Positions 26,589 to 36,239 of a DNA stretch of 64,000 nucleotides are shown here, one piece after another; positions within the stretch are counted from its first letter, which is position 1; each line of letters opens with the position of its first letter. The DNA is from CAZSHG01 sp964459995. GTDB lineage: Bacteria; UBP14; UBA6098. The notes below the pieces were generated by a model, which was not told where the DNA came from, made no database searches, and worked only from the letters and a program-made list of their open reading frames with translations. The position numbers and the translations under genes are program-made. The stretch covers positions 34,092 through 98,091 of the forward strand of contig CAYWOR010000010.1 of assembly GCA_964459995.1 (NCBI GenBank). Reading direction: 5' to 3'.

Positions 26589-27620
26589 TTTCTCGGTTTT
26601 GGTCTTTTCTTCTTCCGGCGGAAGAAGGCCAAGCCCGCGCTTCACCTTATCGGTAATCTCCGAGCGAATATCCGGGTTCTCGTCGAGGAAATCCCGCGCG
26701 TTCTCACGCCCTTGGCCGAGCTTGATATCCCCATAGGTGTACCAAGTCCCCTTTTTATCAACAACTTTCGTATCGACGCCGATATCGAGGACTTCGCCGG
26801 TCTGTGAGATTCCCTTGCCGAAGATTATATCGAACTCGGTCTTGCGGAAAGGAGGCGCCATCTTGTTTTTGACAACCTGTGCATGGGTTATACTTCCAAC
26901 CTGTTCTTCCTTGACTTTTATCGCCGCACCTTTACGAATATTGATTCTTATGCTGGCATAGAATTTCAGCGCGACACCGCCAGATGTCGTTTCCGGATTC
27001 CCGAACATCACCCCGATTTTCATACGAGTCTGATTGACGAAAATCACCGCCGTTTTCGATTTATTGATAGCTCCGGTCAATTTACGAAGCGCTTGGCTCA
27101 TAAGCCTCGCCTGAGCGCCCACCTGACGGTCGCCCATCTCGCCCTCGATCTCCGCACGCGGAACTAATGCCGCCACAGAATCTATAACAACAATATCGAT
27201 TGCCCCGCTACGGACGAGCGTTTCGCAGATTTCCAGCGCTTGCTCGCCGTTGTCCGGTTGAGCCACCCAAAGATCTTCAATATTCACTCCGAGAGCTTCG
27301 GCATAATTCGGGTCCATCGCGTGCTCGGCGTCGATAAAAGCCGCGAGACCGCCCTGTTTTTGAGCTTCTGCGATTACGTGAAGAGCGAGAGTGGTTTTCC
27401 CCGATGATTCCGCCCCGAAAATCTCGCTAACCCTTCCTCGCGGAATTCCGCCGATTCCCAACGCGGCATCGAGAGAAAGCGAGCCGGTGCTTATCGCGGG
27501 GACACTTCGAACCTCTTGGCTGTCGCCGAGTCGCATAATAGAGCCGTCGCCGAAAGCCTTATGGATATGCTCAACAGCGAGTTCGAGCGCTTTGTTCTTA
27601 TTTTTATCGTCAGCGGACAT
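26586..27620 (-). CDS. recA: Recombinase RecA
   Basis: RecA (344 residues) forms filaments on single-stranded DNA for recombination and SOS induction. Motifs: FGAESSGKTTLALHV (Walker A), VVIDSVAALVPRAE, the L2 loop region GGVALKFYASIRI, and a charged C-terminal tail LLPPEEEKTKTEK. CGGAGGT stands five bases before ATG 27620. The gene is single. I could not find a convincing LexA-type operator or promoter in the 103 bases upstream. The 3' end abuts the terminator of the oppositely oriented RNA gene. Confidence 0.98.
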   Translation of the reverse strand: MSADDKNKNKALELAVEHIHKAFGDGSIMRLGDSQEVRSVPAISTGSLSLDAALGIGGIPRGRVSEIFGAESSGKTTLALHVIAEAQKQGGLAAFIDAEHAMDPNYAEALGVNIEDLWVAQPDNGEQALEICETLVRSGAIDIVVIDSVAALVPRAEIEGEMGDRQVGAQARLMSQALRKLTGAINKSKTAVIFVNQTRMKIGVMFGNPETTSGGVALKFYASIRINIRKGAAIKVKEEQVGSITHAQVVKNKMAPPFRKTEFDIIFGKGISQTGEVLDIGVDTKVVDKKGTWYTYGDIKLGQGRENARDFLDENPDIRSEITDKVKRGLGLLPPEEEKTKTEK

Positions 27621-27723
27621 TTTTACCTCCGTGCGTCAATTTGAAATCGTAATCTATTCAATATATTGCTTTTTTCGGTGTTAATAAAGATAAATCTTGA
27701 AGGAAAATCGTCTATTGGCGTAA

Positions 27724-28293
27724 TTAAAGAAGGTCATACTCGTGCAGGGGTGTGTAAATACTGCCCTGTGGGGTTAGCTCACTTTTCATAAAGATAATTC
27801 TCTCCGCGATAAAATCTTCCGGCTCAATCTCGATTTCCCCGATTTTCGAGACCAGTTCGCCTGCGTTTTGAGGGTCGCGAACTCTTCCCACAGTTAAATG
27901 AGGCGAAAAGGGGCGCTTCTCACGAGGAAAACCGTGAAGAAAAGTAACATCGTCGATAACGCGTGTAATAAGTTCGAGCGCTTCTGTATCGCCGGAAATC
28001 CCCGCCCATACAACCTTTGGCGATTTTCCGCCGAAAGTGCCAACGCCTTCGAGGCGAAGTTCCAACGGTGCGATTCCTTCCAAAACCATCCCAATATCCC
28101 TCGTGATTTTCGCCACAGCCTCAGATGGTGTGTCGCCGAGAAATTTTAAAGTGAGATGAATATTTTCCGGCCGCACCCATGAGCATCTGACGCCGCACTT
28201 GCGCAGTTTCGCCGTGATTTCTCGGTCGATTTTCCTGCGGATTTGTTCAGCAATCTCCAAAGCGACAAAAGCGCGAATCGTGTTTCCGCTCAT
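27724..28293 (-). CDS. thpR: RNA 2',3'-cyclic phosphodiesterase (2H family, ThpR/LigT)
   Basis: This 189-residue member of the 2H phosphoesterase superfamily hydrolyses 2',3'-cyclic RNA ends. The two catalytic HxTx motifs are visible: IHLTLKFLGD in the first half and PHLTVGRVRD in the second. The start is ATG 28293, overlapping the cinA stop as ATGA and preceded by GAGGCGG. An ATG nine codons upstream lies inside cinA and is not needed. It is the last gene of the pilT-pgpA-cinA-thpR unit. thpR next to cinA and recA is a frequent bacterial arrangement. Confidence 0.93.
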   Translation of the reverse strand: MSGNTIRAFVALEIAEQIRRKIDREITAKLRKCGVRCSWVRPENIHLTLKFLGDTPSEAVAKITRDIGMVLEGIAPLELRLEGVGTFGGKSPKVVWAGISGDTEALELITRVIDDVTFLHGFPREKRPFSPHLTVGRVRDPQNAGELVSKIGEIEIEPEDFIAERIIFMKSELTPQGSIYTPLHEYDLL

Positions 28294-29552
28294 AAAGCCG
28301 CCTCGCTTCCGTCTTCCCACGGATGGTTGTCATATATGCCCTCGAGTTCGAGCCAGAGCATCGCCAGCACAGCCTGCGAGGTTCTCCATCGATGGTCTTC
28401 ACGCCCGCGAGTGAAACGGTTTTCACGGACGAGGGTTCTTTGTGGCGTTGCTACAGCATAGAACACCGTCCCCACCGGCTTTTGCGGTGTTCCACCTTCC
28501 GGACCGGAAATGCCTGTTGTTGCGAGAGCATAATCAGTGTTAAAAACCCTTTTCGCGCCTTCCGCCATCTGCTTAGCGATGATAGCCTCGACAGCGCCGC
28601 ACCGATTAATATCCTCTCTCGAAACCCCCAAAATATCGGCCTTAGCCTCGTTGGAATAGACAACCGCGCCCCCGTTAAACCATGCGCTCGCCCCTGAAAG
28701 GTCAACGATTCGCGAGGCCACAAGACCGCCGGTGCAACTTTCGGCAGTCGATAGCGTGCCCCTCTCCTCCTTCAAAAGACCGCCAATCAATGCCGGAAGA
28801 TTTTTTTCCTCGCGCGAAAAGCACCATGGGGCAAGCACCGATTTGATTCTGCGAAGTTTTTCCTCGGCGAAACAATCGCTTTGAGTTATCGTAAAGCGAA
28901 CCTCCACTCCGAGATTCGAGGGGTATGAACCTATGCCAGCAGTTCCAAGGTTTCCGAGTGATTCGAGGAGTTTATCGAACATTACGCTCTCCGGAAGACC
29001 TGTAGTGTAAAACTTCTCGACCCACTTAATATCACCCGCCATCGACGATAAAATCGGCCGAAGACGGTTCTCGAAAATATCCTTCATCTCCGGTGGAACG
29101 CCCGGAAGAGCGACCAGAATCTTTCGATCGACCCGCAAAAACAACCCCGGTGCAACCCCCACGCCGTTTTCCAGAATCTCGGCGCTATCCGGCACAAAGG
29201 CCTCTCTGCGGACATTTTCCGGCATCACGATTCCGCGTTCGGCGAATATGCCGCGAATCGTCTCAAAATACTTCTCGTCAAAGTGAAGCTGTATGCTTAG
29301 CGCTTTCGCGATTGCCTCCCGTGTCATGTCGTCGTCGGTGGGGCCGAGACCGCCGGTCATGATAACAATATCCGTATTTTCGATGGCACGAAGCAGTTCT
29401 TCGGCTATAATATCTACATCATCCGGCACCGCGAGTGTCATTGAGACATCGATTCCGATAGCGTTCAACTCGCGAGACAACCACGAAGAATTTGAATCCA
29501 CGGTCTTCCCCGCGAGGATTTCATCGCCGATTGTAATTATAATACACTTCAT
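28290..29552 (-). CDS. cinA: CinA-like protein with nicotinamide-nucleotide amidohydrolase domain
   Basis: The protein has 420 residues in two domains. The N-terminal MoaB/molybdopterin-binding-like domain has GDEILAGKTVDSNS and GGLGPTDDDMTREA, which in CinA acts on ADP-ribose or pyridine nucleotide derivatives. The C-terminal PncC domain has STAESCTGG and GISGPEGGTPQKPVG and deamidates NMN to nicotinate mononucleotide in NAD recycling. Full length is typical (about 415). The start overlaps the pgpA stop as ATGA, and the stop overlaps thpR likewise. It is often near recA, as here. Confidence 0.95.
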   Translation of the reverse strand: MKCIIITIGDEILAGKTVDSNSSWLSRELNAIGIDVSMTLAVPDDVDIIAEELLRAIENTDIVIMTGGLGPTDDDMTREAIAKALSIQLHFDEKYFETIRGIFAERGIVMPENVRREAFVPDSAEILENGVGVAPGLFLRVDRKILVALPGVPPEMKDIFENRLRPILSSMAGDIKWVEKFYTTGLPESVMFDKLLESLGNLGTAGIGSYPSNLGVEVRFTITQSDCFAEEKLRRIKSVLAPWCFSREEKNLPALIGGLLKEERGTLSTAESCTGGLVASRIVDLSGASAWFNGGAVVYSNEAKADILGVSREDINRCGAVEAIIAKQMAEGAKRVFNTDYALATTGISGPEGGTPQKPVGTVFYAVATPQRTLVRENRFTRGREDHRWRTSQAVLAMLWLELEGIYDNHPWEDGSEAAL

Positions 29553-30058
29553 ATTATGATGTTTATCTGCGGAAATAATAAATTAATGAGGTGAACCAAA
29601 ACAAAGGCGTAAATACCCGCCACAACGTCGTCCATCATAATTCCCCAGCCGTGGGGCAATTTCTTCTCGGCGGTGCGTGCAGGCGGAAGTTTCAAGATGT
29701 CATAAGCGCGGAAAGAGAGGAAGGCGATAATCCACAAAACAGGACTTTTCGGGACAAGAACTACCGAAATCATACAACCGGCGACCTCGTCGATGACCAC
29801 TTTCGAGGGGTCGTGTCCCCAATAACTGGCCGCCCTTTTCGAAATCGGCACACCGAGAAGCGTAACAGCAATTGTTGCAAGAAAATAGCCCCAGTGGGCA
29901 GTCGGAAGAAACCACAAAATCGCAAATGCCGCAATCGAACCGACAGTCCCCGGCGCAACCGGCGAAAATCCGGTCCCGAAAAAGCTCGCCAGGAGTTTCC
30001 AGATAAAACCGCCGGGCTTTGGCGGGGGTGAATCGGAAGGCTTCTTTATCTTTATCAT
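29549..30058 (-). CDS. pgpA: Phosphatidylglycerophosphatase A
   Basis: This membrane enzyme (169 residues) removes phosphate from phosphatidylglycerol phosphate to make phosphatidylglycerol. The family motif GTGFSPVAPGTVGS is near the N-terminus. A DPSKVVIDEVAGCMIS segment and the RAYDILKLPPAR stretch follow, with hydrophobic helices and a metal-binding DDVVAG near the end. The start is ATG 30058, sharing a base with the pilT stop (TGATG); a GTG one codon earlier is an alternative. The overlaps place it in a four-gene operon led by pilT. Confidence 0.95.
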   Translation of the reverse strand: MIKIKKPSDSPPPKPGGFIWKLLASFFGTGFSPVAPGTVGSIAAFAILWFLPTAHWGYFLATIAVTLLGVPISKRAASYWGHDPSKVVIDEVAGCMISVVLVPKSPVLWIIAFLSFRAYDILKLPPARTAEKKLPHGWGIMMDDVVAGIYAFVLVHLINLLFPQINIII

Positions 30059-31125
30059 CACTGAAGGCGAAGCTCGCGCTCAAACTCCGCCGGGCTGGTG
30101 GCGTTCGCAAGTGCGTCTTCGTAGGTTATCAAACCGTCCTTATAGAGCTTCATGACCGATTGGTCGAAGGTCTGCATACCGTATTCCGAGCCGCCCTGAG
30201 CGATATAGCGTGTGATATCTTCACGCTTTTTGTTGTCGAGGATACATGCGCGTATCGTCGTCGTAACAACCATAACCTCGGCGGCAAGCACACGTCCCTT
30301 GTTGTCGGCACGCCGGACAAGCCTTTGCGAAATAATTCCGCGAAGGTTTGCGGCAAGCTGTGCCTGTATCTGCGGTTGCTGATGCTCCGGAAAGAAGCTG
30401 ATTATCGAATTGATAGTCTCTTTCGCATCGACAGTGTGGAAAGAGGACAGGACGAGATGCCCTGTCTCGGCGGCGCGGATAGCGGTGCCCAGAGCATCGA
30501 TATCGCGAAGTTCGCCTATCATAATGACATCGGGGTCTTCGCGCATCGCGGCGCGCATGGCGTCGTTGAAGCTCGGCGAATCCACTCCGACCTCGCGCTG
30601 GTTGATAATGCTCTTGTCGTCGGTGTGCACGAACTCGATTGGGTCTTCGATTGTGATGATATGCTTTCTGCGGTTTTTGTTCATATGATCGACCATGGAG
30701 GCCAAGGTCGTTGACTTTCCGCTTCCCGTAACTCCGGTAACGAGCACGAGGCCGCGGTTTTCCATAGCGAACTTTTTCGCCTCCATCGGAATACCGCGTT
30801 CGTCGATATTCGGAATTCTTGTCGGAATATGACGAAGCGCGATACTATAATTTCCGCGCGATTTATAGACATTCGCGCGAAATCTTGCGCGCTCGCCGAT
30901 GTCGTAGGTCGTGTCGATTTCCGATAATGAAGCGAATCTGCGATCTTTTGAGGCGTTCAAAATAGCAAAGGCGAGGGAGCTTGTGTCTTGAGGTTTCAAC
31001 GGGGCGGTTTTTGCCACCATAAGCTCGCCGAAAATCCGCACCACAGGAGGGCTTCCCACCTTGAAATGGATATCGCTCGCGCCCTTTTGGACTGCGGAAA
31101 GAAGAAATTGATCAATATTGTTCAT
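30058..31125 (-). CDS. pilT: PilT/PilU-type retraction ATPase
   Basis: This 355-residue hexameric ATPase drives depolymerisation of type IV pili. It has an N-terminal PAS-like part (SDIHFKVGSPPVVRI), GVTGSGKSTTLASM (Walker A), an Asp box, EDPDVIMIGELRD (Walker B) and TGHLVLSSFHT (His box). The C-terminus ends QTFDQSVMKLYKDGLITYEDAL. The usual PilT motif AIRNLIRE is replaced by TIRACILDNKK, so it may be a PilU-like paralogue. No pilB, pilC or pilin gene is in the window. It heads the operon with pgpA, cinA and thpR, a grouping with no clear common theme. Confidence 0.92.
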   Translation of the reverse strand: MNNIDQFLLSAVQKGASDIHFKVGSPPVVRIFGELMVAKTAPLKPQDTSSLAFAILNASKDRRFASLSEIDTTYDIGERARFRANVYKSRGNYSIALRHIPTRIPNIDERGIPMEAKKFAMENRGLVLVTGVTGSGKSTTLASMVDHMNKNRRKHIITIEDPIEFVHTDDKSIINQREVGVDSPSFNDAMRAAMREDPDVIMIGELRDIDALGTAIRAAETGHLVLSSFHTVDAKETINSIISFFPEHQQPQIQAQLAANLRGIISQRLVRRADNKGRVLAAEVMVVTTTIRACILDNKKREDITRYIAQGGSEYGMQTFDQSVMKLYKDGLITYEDALANATSPAEFERELRLQ

Positions 31126-31206
31126 AATTCTTGTCTTCGGTTGGATTTTACTTCACGATAACTAAATCAATATAACAAATAATTTTCTTTTGCGCTATCA
31201 TTTTAT

Positions 31207-31230
31207 AAAAAAACCCCGAAATCCGGGGTT
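31207..31230 (-). terminator. Rho-independent terminator of ftsK
   Basis: On the minus strand AACCCCGG and CGGGGTT form a stem with a short ATTT loop, followed by seven T. It lies about 25 bases after the ftsK stop. Confidence 0.85.
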
Positions 31231-31255
31231 GGTGTTTTCGACTAAAAAAGTGGTT

Positions 31256-33919
31256 CTAAGAATTTCCTGCCTGAAGTTCTTCGAGGGCGTCGAGGCTGTC
31301 GAGAAGAACATCTCGAGCCTTACTTCCCTGAAATGGCCCCACAATTCCGGCCATTTCGAGTTGGTCGATAATGCATCCTGCACGCGTATAACCGATGCGA
31401 AGCTTGCGCTGAAGGAAGCTTGTCGAGCCTTGCTGATACATCACAACAATTTTTGCGGCCTCCCAGAATAACTCGTCTTGTTCCATAGACATCGAAGCCG
31501 ATGTGGCGGCCTCTTCGAAATCGAGCATCCTATCCGGGAAAGGATTTTGGAACGCGCGAAGATATTTCACGATCTTTTCGGTCTCAGATGTTGTAACGAG
31601 GCATCCATGGATACGAATCGGCTCCGCAAAACCGCTGGGAAGGTAAAGCATATCGCCGAACCCGAGTAGCCTTTCCGCGCCACCCATATCGAGAATCGTC
31701 CGACTGTCGATTTTACTACGAACTTTGAAAGCCATTCTGCTGGGGAAATTGGCCTTGATAAGCCCGGTTATAACATCTACGCTGGGGCGTTGAGTGGCGA
31801 TTACGAGATGAATTCCAACTGCACGAGCCATTTGCGCTAATCTCGCTATCGGCTCCTCGATTTCTCCAGAAACTGTCATCATTAAATCCGCTAACTCATC
31901 AACCAAAACAACGATGTATGGCAATTTTTCGAGGCCTTCATCTTGATGGCTTTCGAGGTATTCATTATATGCCGATATCGATCTAACTCCGACCTTGCTT
32001 AGGCCTTTGTAGCGTGAGTCCATTTCATCGACAGCCCAGTTGAGAGCTAAGGCGGCATTTTTCGGTTCGACCACTATCGGCGCCGCAAGATGAGGAATAT
32101 CGCTATAAACAGAAAGCTCGAGCCGTTTCGGGTCGATCATTATCAAACGAAGTTCTTCCGGGCTTTTCGAATAGAGCAAGCTGGTAATTATCGTGTTGAT
32201 ACACACAGACTTACCGCTTCCGGTTGCTCCCGCGATAAGTAGATGAGGCATCTTCGCCAAATCGACAACTGCAGGCGAGCCGTCAACTCTTTTTCCAAGA
32301 GCGAGCGGAAGAGCGTAATCCGATTTTCTGAATTTGTCGTCGGCGAGAACTGATTTTAGGCGGACAGTCTCGATCTCGTCGTTTGGAACCTCGATTCCAA
32401 CCGCCCCCTTGCCGGGAATTGGCGCGACGATACGGATATCCTGCGCCTTAAGCGCTAGTGCGATGTCGTCGTCCAAATTCGCGATTCTGCTTACTTTCAC
32501 TCCGACAGCCGGTTCCAGCTCATATCGCGTAATCACCGGCCCGGGGCAGATCTCGCGAATCTCGCCGTCAACTTTGAAACTGCGAAGCGTCTCGATAAGC
32601 TGTTTTGCTCTTTCTCTAAGAACCGCATCGGAAAGCTCGGAATCGATTGTCTCCTGGTCGATTAGCAGGTCGAACCCCGGAGGATAATACCTATACGGCT
32701 CTCTTGGGCGCTCCGGAAGCATGTCGTTGGCAATAGCGCGTGGCGCGGTTTTCACGACAAAATCCTCATACGAAGGCTCTTCGATGTCCGCCGGAACCTT
32801 GTCTATCGCCACAGGTTCTGGAAGAGGCGCTTCGTGGCCGATAACAATTTCCTCCTCTTCATCTGCAAGCCCCTCGCGGACACGGTCGTAAATTTCACGC
32901 TCCTTCTCTGGCGAAAGTATTGGGGCAGTTATAGACGGTTTGACGACAGGTTCCTCAAAACGTTGTGCGATAAGTTTTTTCGGTTCGATCGGGTCGGCGT
33001 GGGGTGGTGGAACAAGCTTTTGGGGTTCGATTGGTTCAGCATGCGGTGGCGGTGTAGATGCCCTATTTACAGCAGATCGTTCTCGCGCCGCGCGAATAAT
33101 AGCCGGCGAGAAGCTGAACTCCATTCTCGATGCTGAACCTTCGCGCTCAGGTTCGTTATTCTCCTCGACGACTTCCGGCTCGAAAGCCTCTACTTCGGGT
33201 TCGGGGCTTGTAACTTTTGTTTCCCCGGGAATAATACTACCGGTAATTCCGCCGAACTGCTTTTCCGATTTCTTTTTGTATTTTTCGATCAAATCCTCTC
33301 GGGATTCGCTTATTCGTGCCTCTTTACGCTTTTTGCGCGCAATGATTGTAGCTCTTGCTCTTCCGATTCCCTGAATTGCCGAGGTGAAAGTCGAGCGGAA
33401 ATCGAGCCTCGTAACAACTGCGACGAAAACCGCAAAAAGGCTTATCCCAAGCAGATATGCGCCGACATTTCCAACCGCGCCCCGCATTGTTTTTGCAAGC
33501 TCCTCGCCATAGTTACCGGTAAGCGCCGAGGCCAAAGCGCCTCCCGGAAGAGCGAGCAACATCGCGAGTATTCCGTGACCGGCGATTATTTCGCCCGAGA
33601 GCACTACAGCTTTCTTCCCCGAAAGCCCGAATATTTTTGAAAACCCCCAAATACACATCAGAACGGGGAGTAAAACTGAAAAATAGCCAAAGGTATTAAA
33701 AAGCACTCCGGCGGCCATCGCGCCAGCCGGACCTCCCCAGTTGCTGATTGGGCGTGGCGGGGGATAGATTAGGCCGTCTTCGGGGAAATAGTCGTATTTG
33801 CCATAAGAAATTATCGACAAAAGAATCCAAGCGCCAAGCAAAACAATGGCGGTGCCGGCGGCGATTCCTCTGAGGCTAATTCTTTTTTCCTCTTTGGCTT
33901 TCCCCTTTTTTGACTTCAC
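31256..33919 (-). CDS. ftsK: DNA translocase FtsK/SpoIIIE
   Basis: The protein (887 residues) couples chromosome segregation to division. The N-terminal four-helix membrane domain (about residues 15-180) includes TAIVLLGAWILLSIISYG. A proline- and charge-rich linker (~200-400) contains a short duplication (PPPHAEPIEPQKL / PPPHADPIEPKKL). The motor has the alpha/beta domains, Walker A GATGSGKSVCIN and Walker B VVLVDELADLMM. The C-terminal gamma winged helix (RIGYTRAGCIIDQLE) reads polar KOPS-type sites. The start is GTG, with GGAG eight bases in front. It has its own strong promoter and terminator. Confidence 0.96.
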   Translation of the reverse strand: MKSKKGKAKEEKRISLRGIAAGTAIVLLGAWILLSIISYGKYDYFPEDGLIYPPPRPISNWGGPAGAMAAGVLFNTFGYFSVLLPVLMCIWGFSKIFGLSGKKAVVLSGEIIAGHGILAMLLALPGGALASALTGNYGEELAKTMRGAVGNVGAYLLGISLFAVFVAVVTRLDFRSTFTSAIQGIGRARATIIARKKRKEARISESREDLIEKYKKKSEKQFGGITGSIIPGETKVTSPEPEVEAFEPEVVEENNEPEREGSASRMEFSFSPAIIRAARERSAVNRASTPPPHAEPIEPQKLVPPPHADPIEPKKLIAQRFEEPVVKPSITAPILSPEKEREIYDRVREGLADEEEEIVIGHEAPLPEPVAIDKVPADIEEPSYEDFVVKTAPRAIANDMLPERPREPYRYYPPGFDLLIDQETIDSELSDAVLRERAKQLIETLRSFKVDGEIREICPGPVITRYELEPAVGVKVSRIANLDDDIALALKAQDIRIVAPIPGKGAVGIEVPNDEIETVRLKSVLADDKFRKSDYALPLALGKRVDGSPAVVDLAKMPHLLIAGATGSGKSVCINTIITSLLYSKSPEELRLIMIDPKRLELSVYSDIPHLAAPIVVEPKNAALALNWAVDEMDSRYKGLSKVGVRSISAYNEYLESHQDEGLEKLPYIVVLVDELADLMMTVSGEIEEPIARLAQMARAVGIHLVIATQRPSVDVITGLIKANFPSRMAFKVRSKIDSRTILDMGGAERLLGFGDMLYLPSGFAEPIRIHGCLVTTSETEKIVKYLRAFQNPFPDRMLDFEEAATSASMSMEQDELFWEAAKIVVMYQQGSTSFLQRKLRIGYTRAGCIIDQLEMAGIVGPFQGSKARDVLLDSLDALEELQAGNS

Positions 33920-33989
33920 AGGATTACTCCGAATTTATAACTTATTGAACAACAAGATGTTTTTATTAATCACCTAATGTTTTACTATA

Positions 33990-34017
33990 AATATATTGCC
34001 GTTGTCGATTATGTCAA
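33990..34017 (-). promoter_or_regulatory. Predicted ftsK promoter
   Basis: On the minus strand TTGACA and TATATT are 16 bases apart, one of the best promoter matches in the window. The start would be roughly 60 bases before the GTG. It lies in a 216-base AT-rich gap with no other feature. Confidence 0.65.
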
Positions 34018-34135
34018 TAAAAAAAAAGAAAAAAGCGGGCAACAATTATTCATTCTTGCGCATGTTTATAATTGTAATATTATATTACAGATTAATCAGT
34101 AATATTGCCGGCTTAACTTCAGTAACAATAGAGGA

Positions 34136-35092
34136 TTAGCGGTATTCTCTTTCTGGGCGAAGAAATCGCGGTTCGCCGATTACCTCCCCCTCTTCGAAGG
34201 GAATAGCTAATGTCAATGAGCCTGAATTACCGACATCTGAGGTGTATTTGAGGTCGGAGATTAACAGGGTGCCTTCGCGGATAGCATAAACCGGCAAATC
34301 AGAGCGTTTGAGAAAGCTTTTCGCCATGCGGTATTGCGAAACCTCTTCCCAAAGCGGGTCTTGCGGCGAAAAAAGCTCGAAACGCCCCTGTTCAGCAATT
34401 CTACCGCCTATTACCGCGACCTCGTAGCTGACAGCCGAATCACCATCGAGTGTAACGACACGATACATCGAGGGATTCAACCAAGTCCGCCAGGATTCAA
34501 TGTCTGCGAAGCTCATTATACGCTCCGCGACACCTTTTTCATTACGAACCATTGTCTCCGCGCGGAATTTCATCGTCACCCTAAAACCGGCATAGAGAAC
34601 CAGGACAGCGATAACGATCAAAGCGGCTTTTCTGCGGTATTCTGAGAAGTATCTGCCGACCAACAGCAGGAAAAACAGCGGTATGAGAACCCAAATATCG
34701 ACAATCGGGAAAAGATGTGCGGAAAATGTCCTGTCCGAAAGCGGAGCGAGAAGCTCGGTTCCGTAGCTCGTAACCCAATCGAGAAAAAGATGGACAAAAA
34801 CAATAAAACAATACCACAACCAAGTTTTTAAAAAAGGAAGAGATTTTTTTGATATATAATAGGCCGCAATTGCTCCGATAGCCCCCCAAAAGGGCACTAC
34901 AAAAAGAGAATGTGTGATTCCGCGATGTATATGGAAATAAAAATCCTGCCCGAAAAACCAACCGATTATATCGATATCGGGAATGTTCGCGACAACAAGA
35001 GCGACCCAGAAAAAAGGTTTGCTCTTAAAAAGGCTTTTCGGAGCGACATCACGGACAGCGAGGCCGGCAAGAGTATGGGCGATATTATCCAT
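34136..35092 (-). CDS. YdjM/DUF457-like membrane metal-dependent hydrolase
   Basis: The protein has 318 residues. The N-terminus holds the family's putative metal ligands: DNIAHTLAGLAV, NIPDIDII and FHIHRGITHSLF. Five or so transmembrane helices follow, then a soluble C-terminal domain rich in beta strands (YRVVTLDGDSAVSYEVAVIGG). Such proteins are annotated as inner-membrane metal-dependent hydrolases; the substrate is not known. The start overlaps the end of tgt by eight bases, making it the last gene of the giant gene-rsmD-tgt unit. Confidence 0.85.
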   Translation of the reverse strand: MDNIAHTLAGLAVRDVAPKSLFKSKPFFWVALVVANIPDIDIIGWFFGQDFYFHIHRGITHSLFVVPFWGAIGAIAAYYISKKSLPFLKTWLWYCFIVFVHLFLDWVTSYGTELLAPLSDRTFSAHLFPIVDIWVLIPLFFLLLVGRYFSEYRRKAALIVIAVLVLYAGFRVTMKFRAETMVRNEKGVAERIMSFADIESWRTWLNPSMYRVVTLDGDSAVSYEVAVIGGRIAEQGRFELFSPQDPLWEEVSQYRMAKSFLKRSDLPVYAIREGTLLISDLKYTSDVGNSGSLTLAIPFEEGEVIGEPRFLRPEREYR

Positions 35093-36239
35093 GGGTTTCT
35101 GGCTTTAGAAGCTTATCATTATAAGTCCTGCGGAACTCGGCACGGAACTCGTCGAACTTGCCGAGAAGAATAGATTCTCTCATCGTATCAATAAGCTCTT
35201 TGTAAAAATGAAGTGTGTGAATCGTCGCGAGGCGAAGCGCGGTTATCTCGCCAACTTTGAACAAATGCCGCAAAAAGGCTCTGGTGTAATTTCTGCAAGT
35301 ATAACAAGAGCAATTCTCGTCGATAGGCCGCTCGTCGCGCTCGAAATAGGCGGCTTTTAGCGAAAGTTTGCCCTTCCATGTAAAAACCGTGCTCTTACGG
35401 GCGTTTCGAGTCGGCATAACGCAATCGAACATATCGACTCCGCGAGCTACCGCCTCGACCAAATCCTCCGGTGTGCCGATCCCCATCATATAACGGGGTT
35501 TTCCTATTGGAATCACGGGGATACATGCCTCAAGAGAGGGCCACATTAGCGATTTCGGCTCGCCTACAGATAGTCCGCCGATACCGTAGCCGGGAAAATC
35601 CATCACCACAGTGCCCTCTGCGGATAGTTTTCTCGATTCGATGTCGGTGCCCCCCTGAATGATTCCGAAAAGCGATGGCCTCTCAGAGCTCTTCGTATCG
35701 GCATCCATAAGCTCGACCCATCGATTTTTGCATCTCTGCGCCCAGCGAAGGGTCATCTGTGCAGATTCTGCGGTTCTTTCCGGCGTTGAAGGGTATGGCA
35801 GGCATTCGTCGAAGGCCATGAAAATATTCGGGCGCATTCGATATTGGATTTCGGTCGCGGTTTCGGGAGTCATAAAATGATAACTGCCGTCGAGGTGGCT
35901 CTGAAAGCGGACTCCCTCCTCTTTGACTCGTATCAAATCGGTCATCGAAAAAACCTGAAATCCACCACTGTCGGTCAAAATCGCTCTACTCCAGCCTGTG
36001 AAGCCGTGTAGGCCACCCATCTCCTCGATCAAATCCACGCCCGGACGCAGATAGAGGTGATACATATTATTCAGGATAATGCGGAAATCCTCCGCTTCGA
36101 GATCGCGTATTTCAAGGGTTTTCACGGTTCCCTGTGTCCCTACCGGCATGAATACGGGTGTCGGTATCTCGATTCCCCTCGTCCGCAGAATGCCCGCCCT
36201 TGCGCCTCCATCAGTTTTCAGCAATTCGAAATCAACCAT
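35085..36239 (-). CDS. tgt: Queuine tRNA-ribosyltransferase
   Basis: This 384-residue enzyme exchanges guanine 34 of GUN-anticodon tRNAs for preQ1 in queuosine synthesis. The nucleophile/general-base region has ILTDSGGFQVFS. The substrate loop has GIGGLSVGEP, and DCVMPTRNAR follows. The structural zinc site is CSCYTCRNY plus a histidine in TIHTLHFYKEL. The reading frame extends to 36305, but homology begins at MVDFELL, so ATG 36239 is chosen. It overlaps the rsmD end by eight bases. queA and the other queuosine genes are not in the window. Confidence 0.96.
   Translation of the reverse strand: MVDFELLKTDGGARAGILRTRGIEIPTPVFMPVGTQGTVKTLEIRDLEAEDFRIILNNMYHLYLRPGVDLIEEMGGLHGFTGWSRAILTDSGGFQVFSMTDLIRVKEEGVRFQSHLDGSYHFMTPETATEIQYRMRPNIFMAFDECLPYPSTPERTAESAQMTLRWAQRCKNRWVELMDADTKSSERPSLFGIIQGGTDIESRKLSAEGTVVMDFPGYGIGGLSVGEPKSLMWPSLEACIPVIPIGKPRYMMGIGTPEDLVEAVARGVDMFDCVMPTRNARKSTVFTWKGKLSLKAAYFERDERPIDENCSCYTCRNYTRAFLRHLFKVGEITALRLATIHTLHFYKELIDTMRESILLGKFDEFRAEFRRTYNDKLLKPETHG

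Noticed and set aside
32960..33060. Short duplicated PPPHA(E/D)PIEP segment in ftsK as a mobile insertion
   Set aside because: A two-copy repeat in the flexible linker is ordinary for FtsK proteins.
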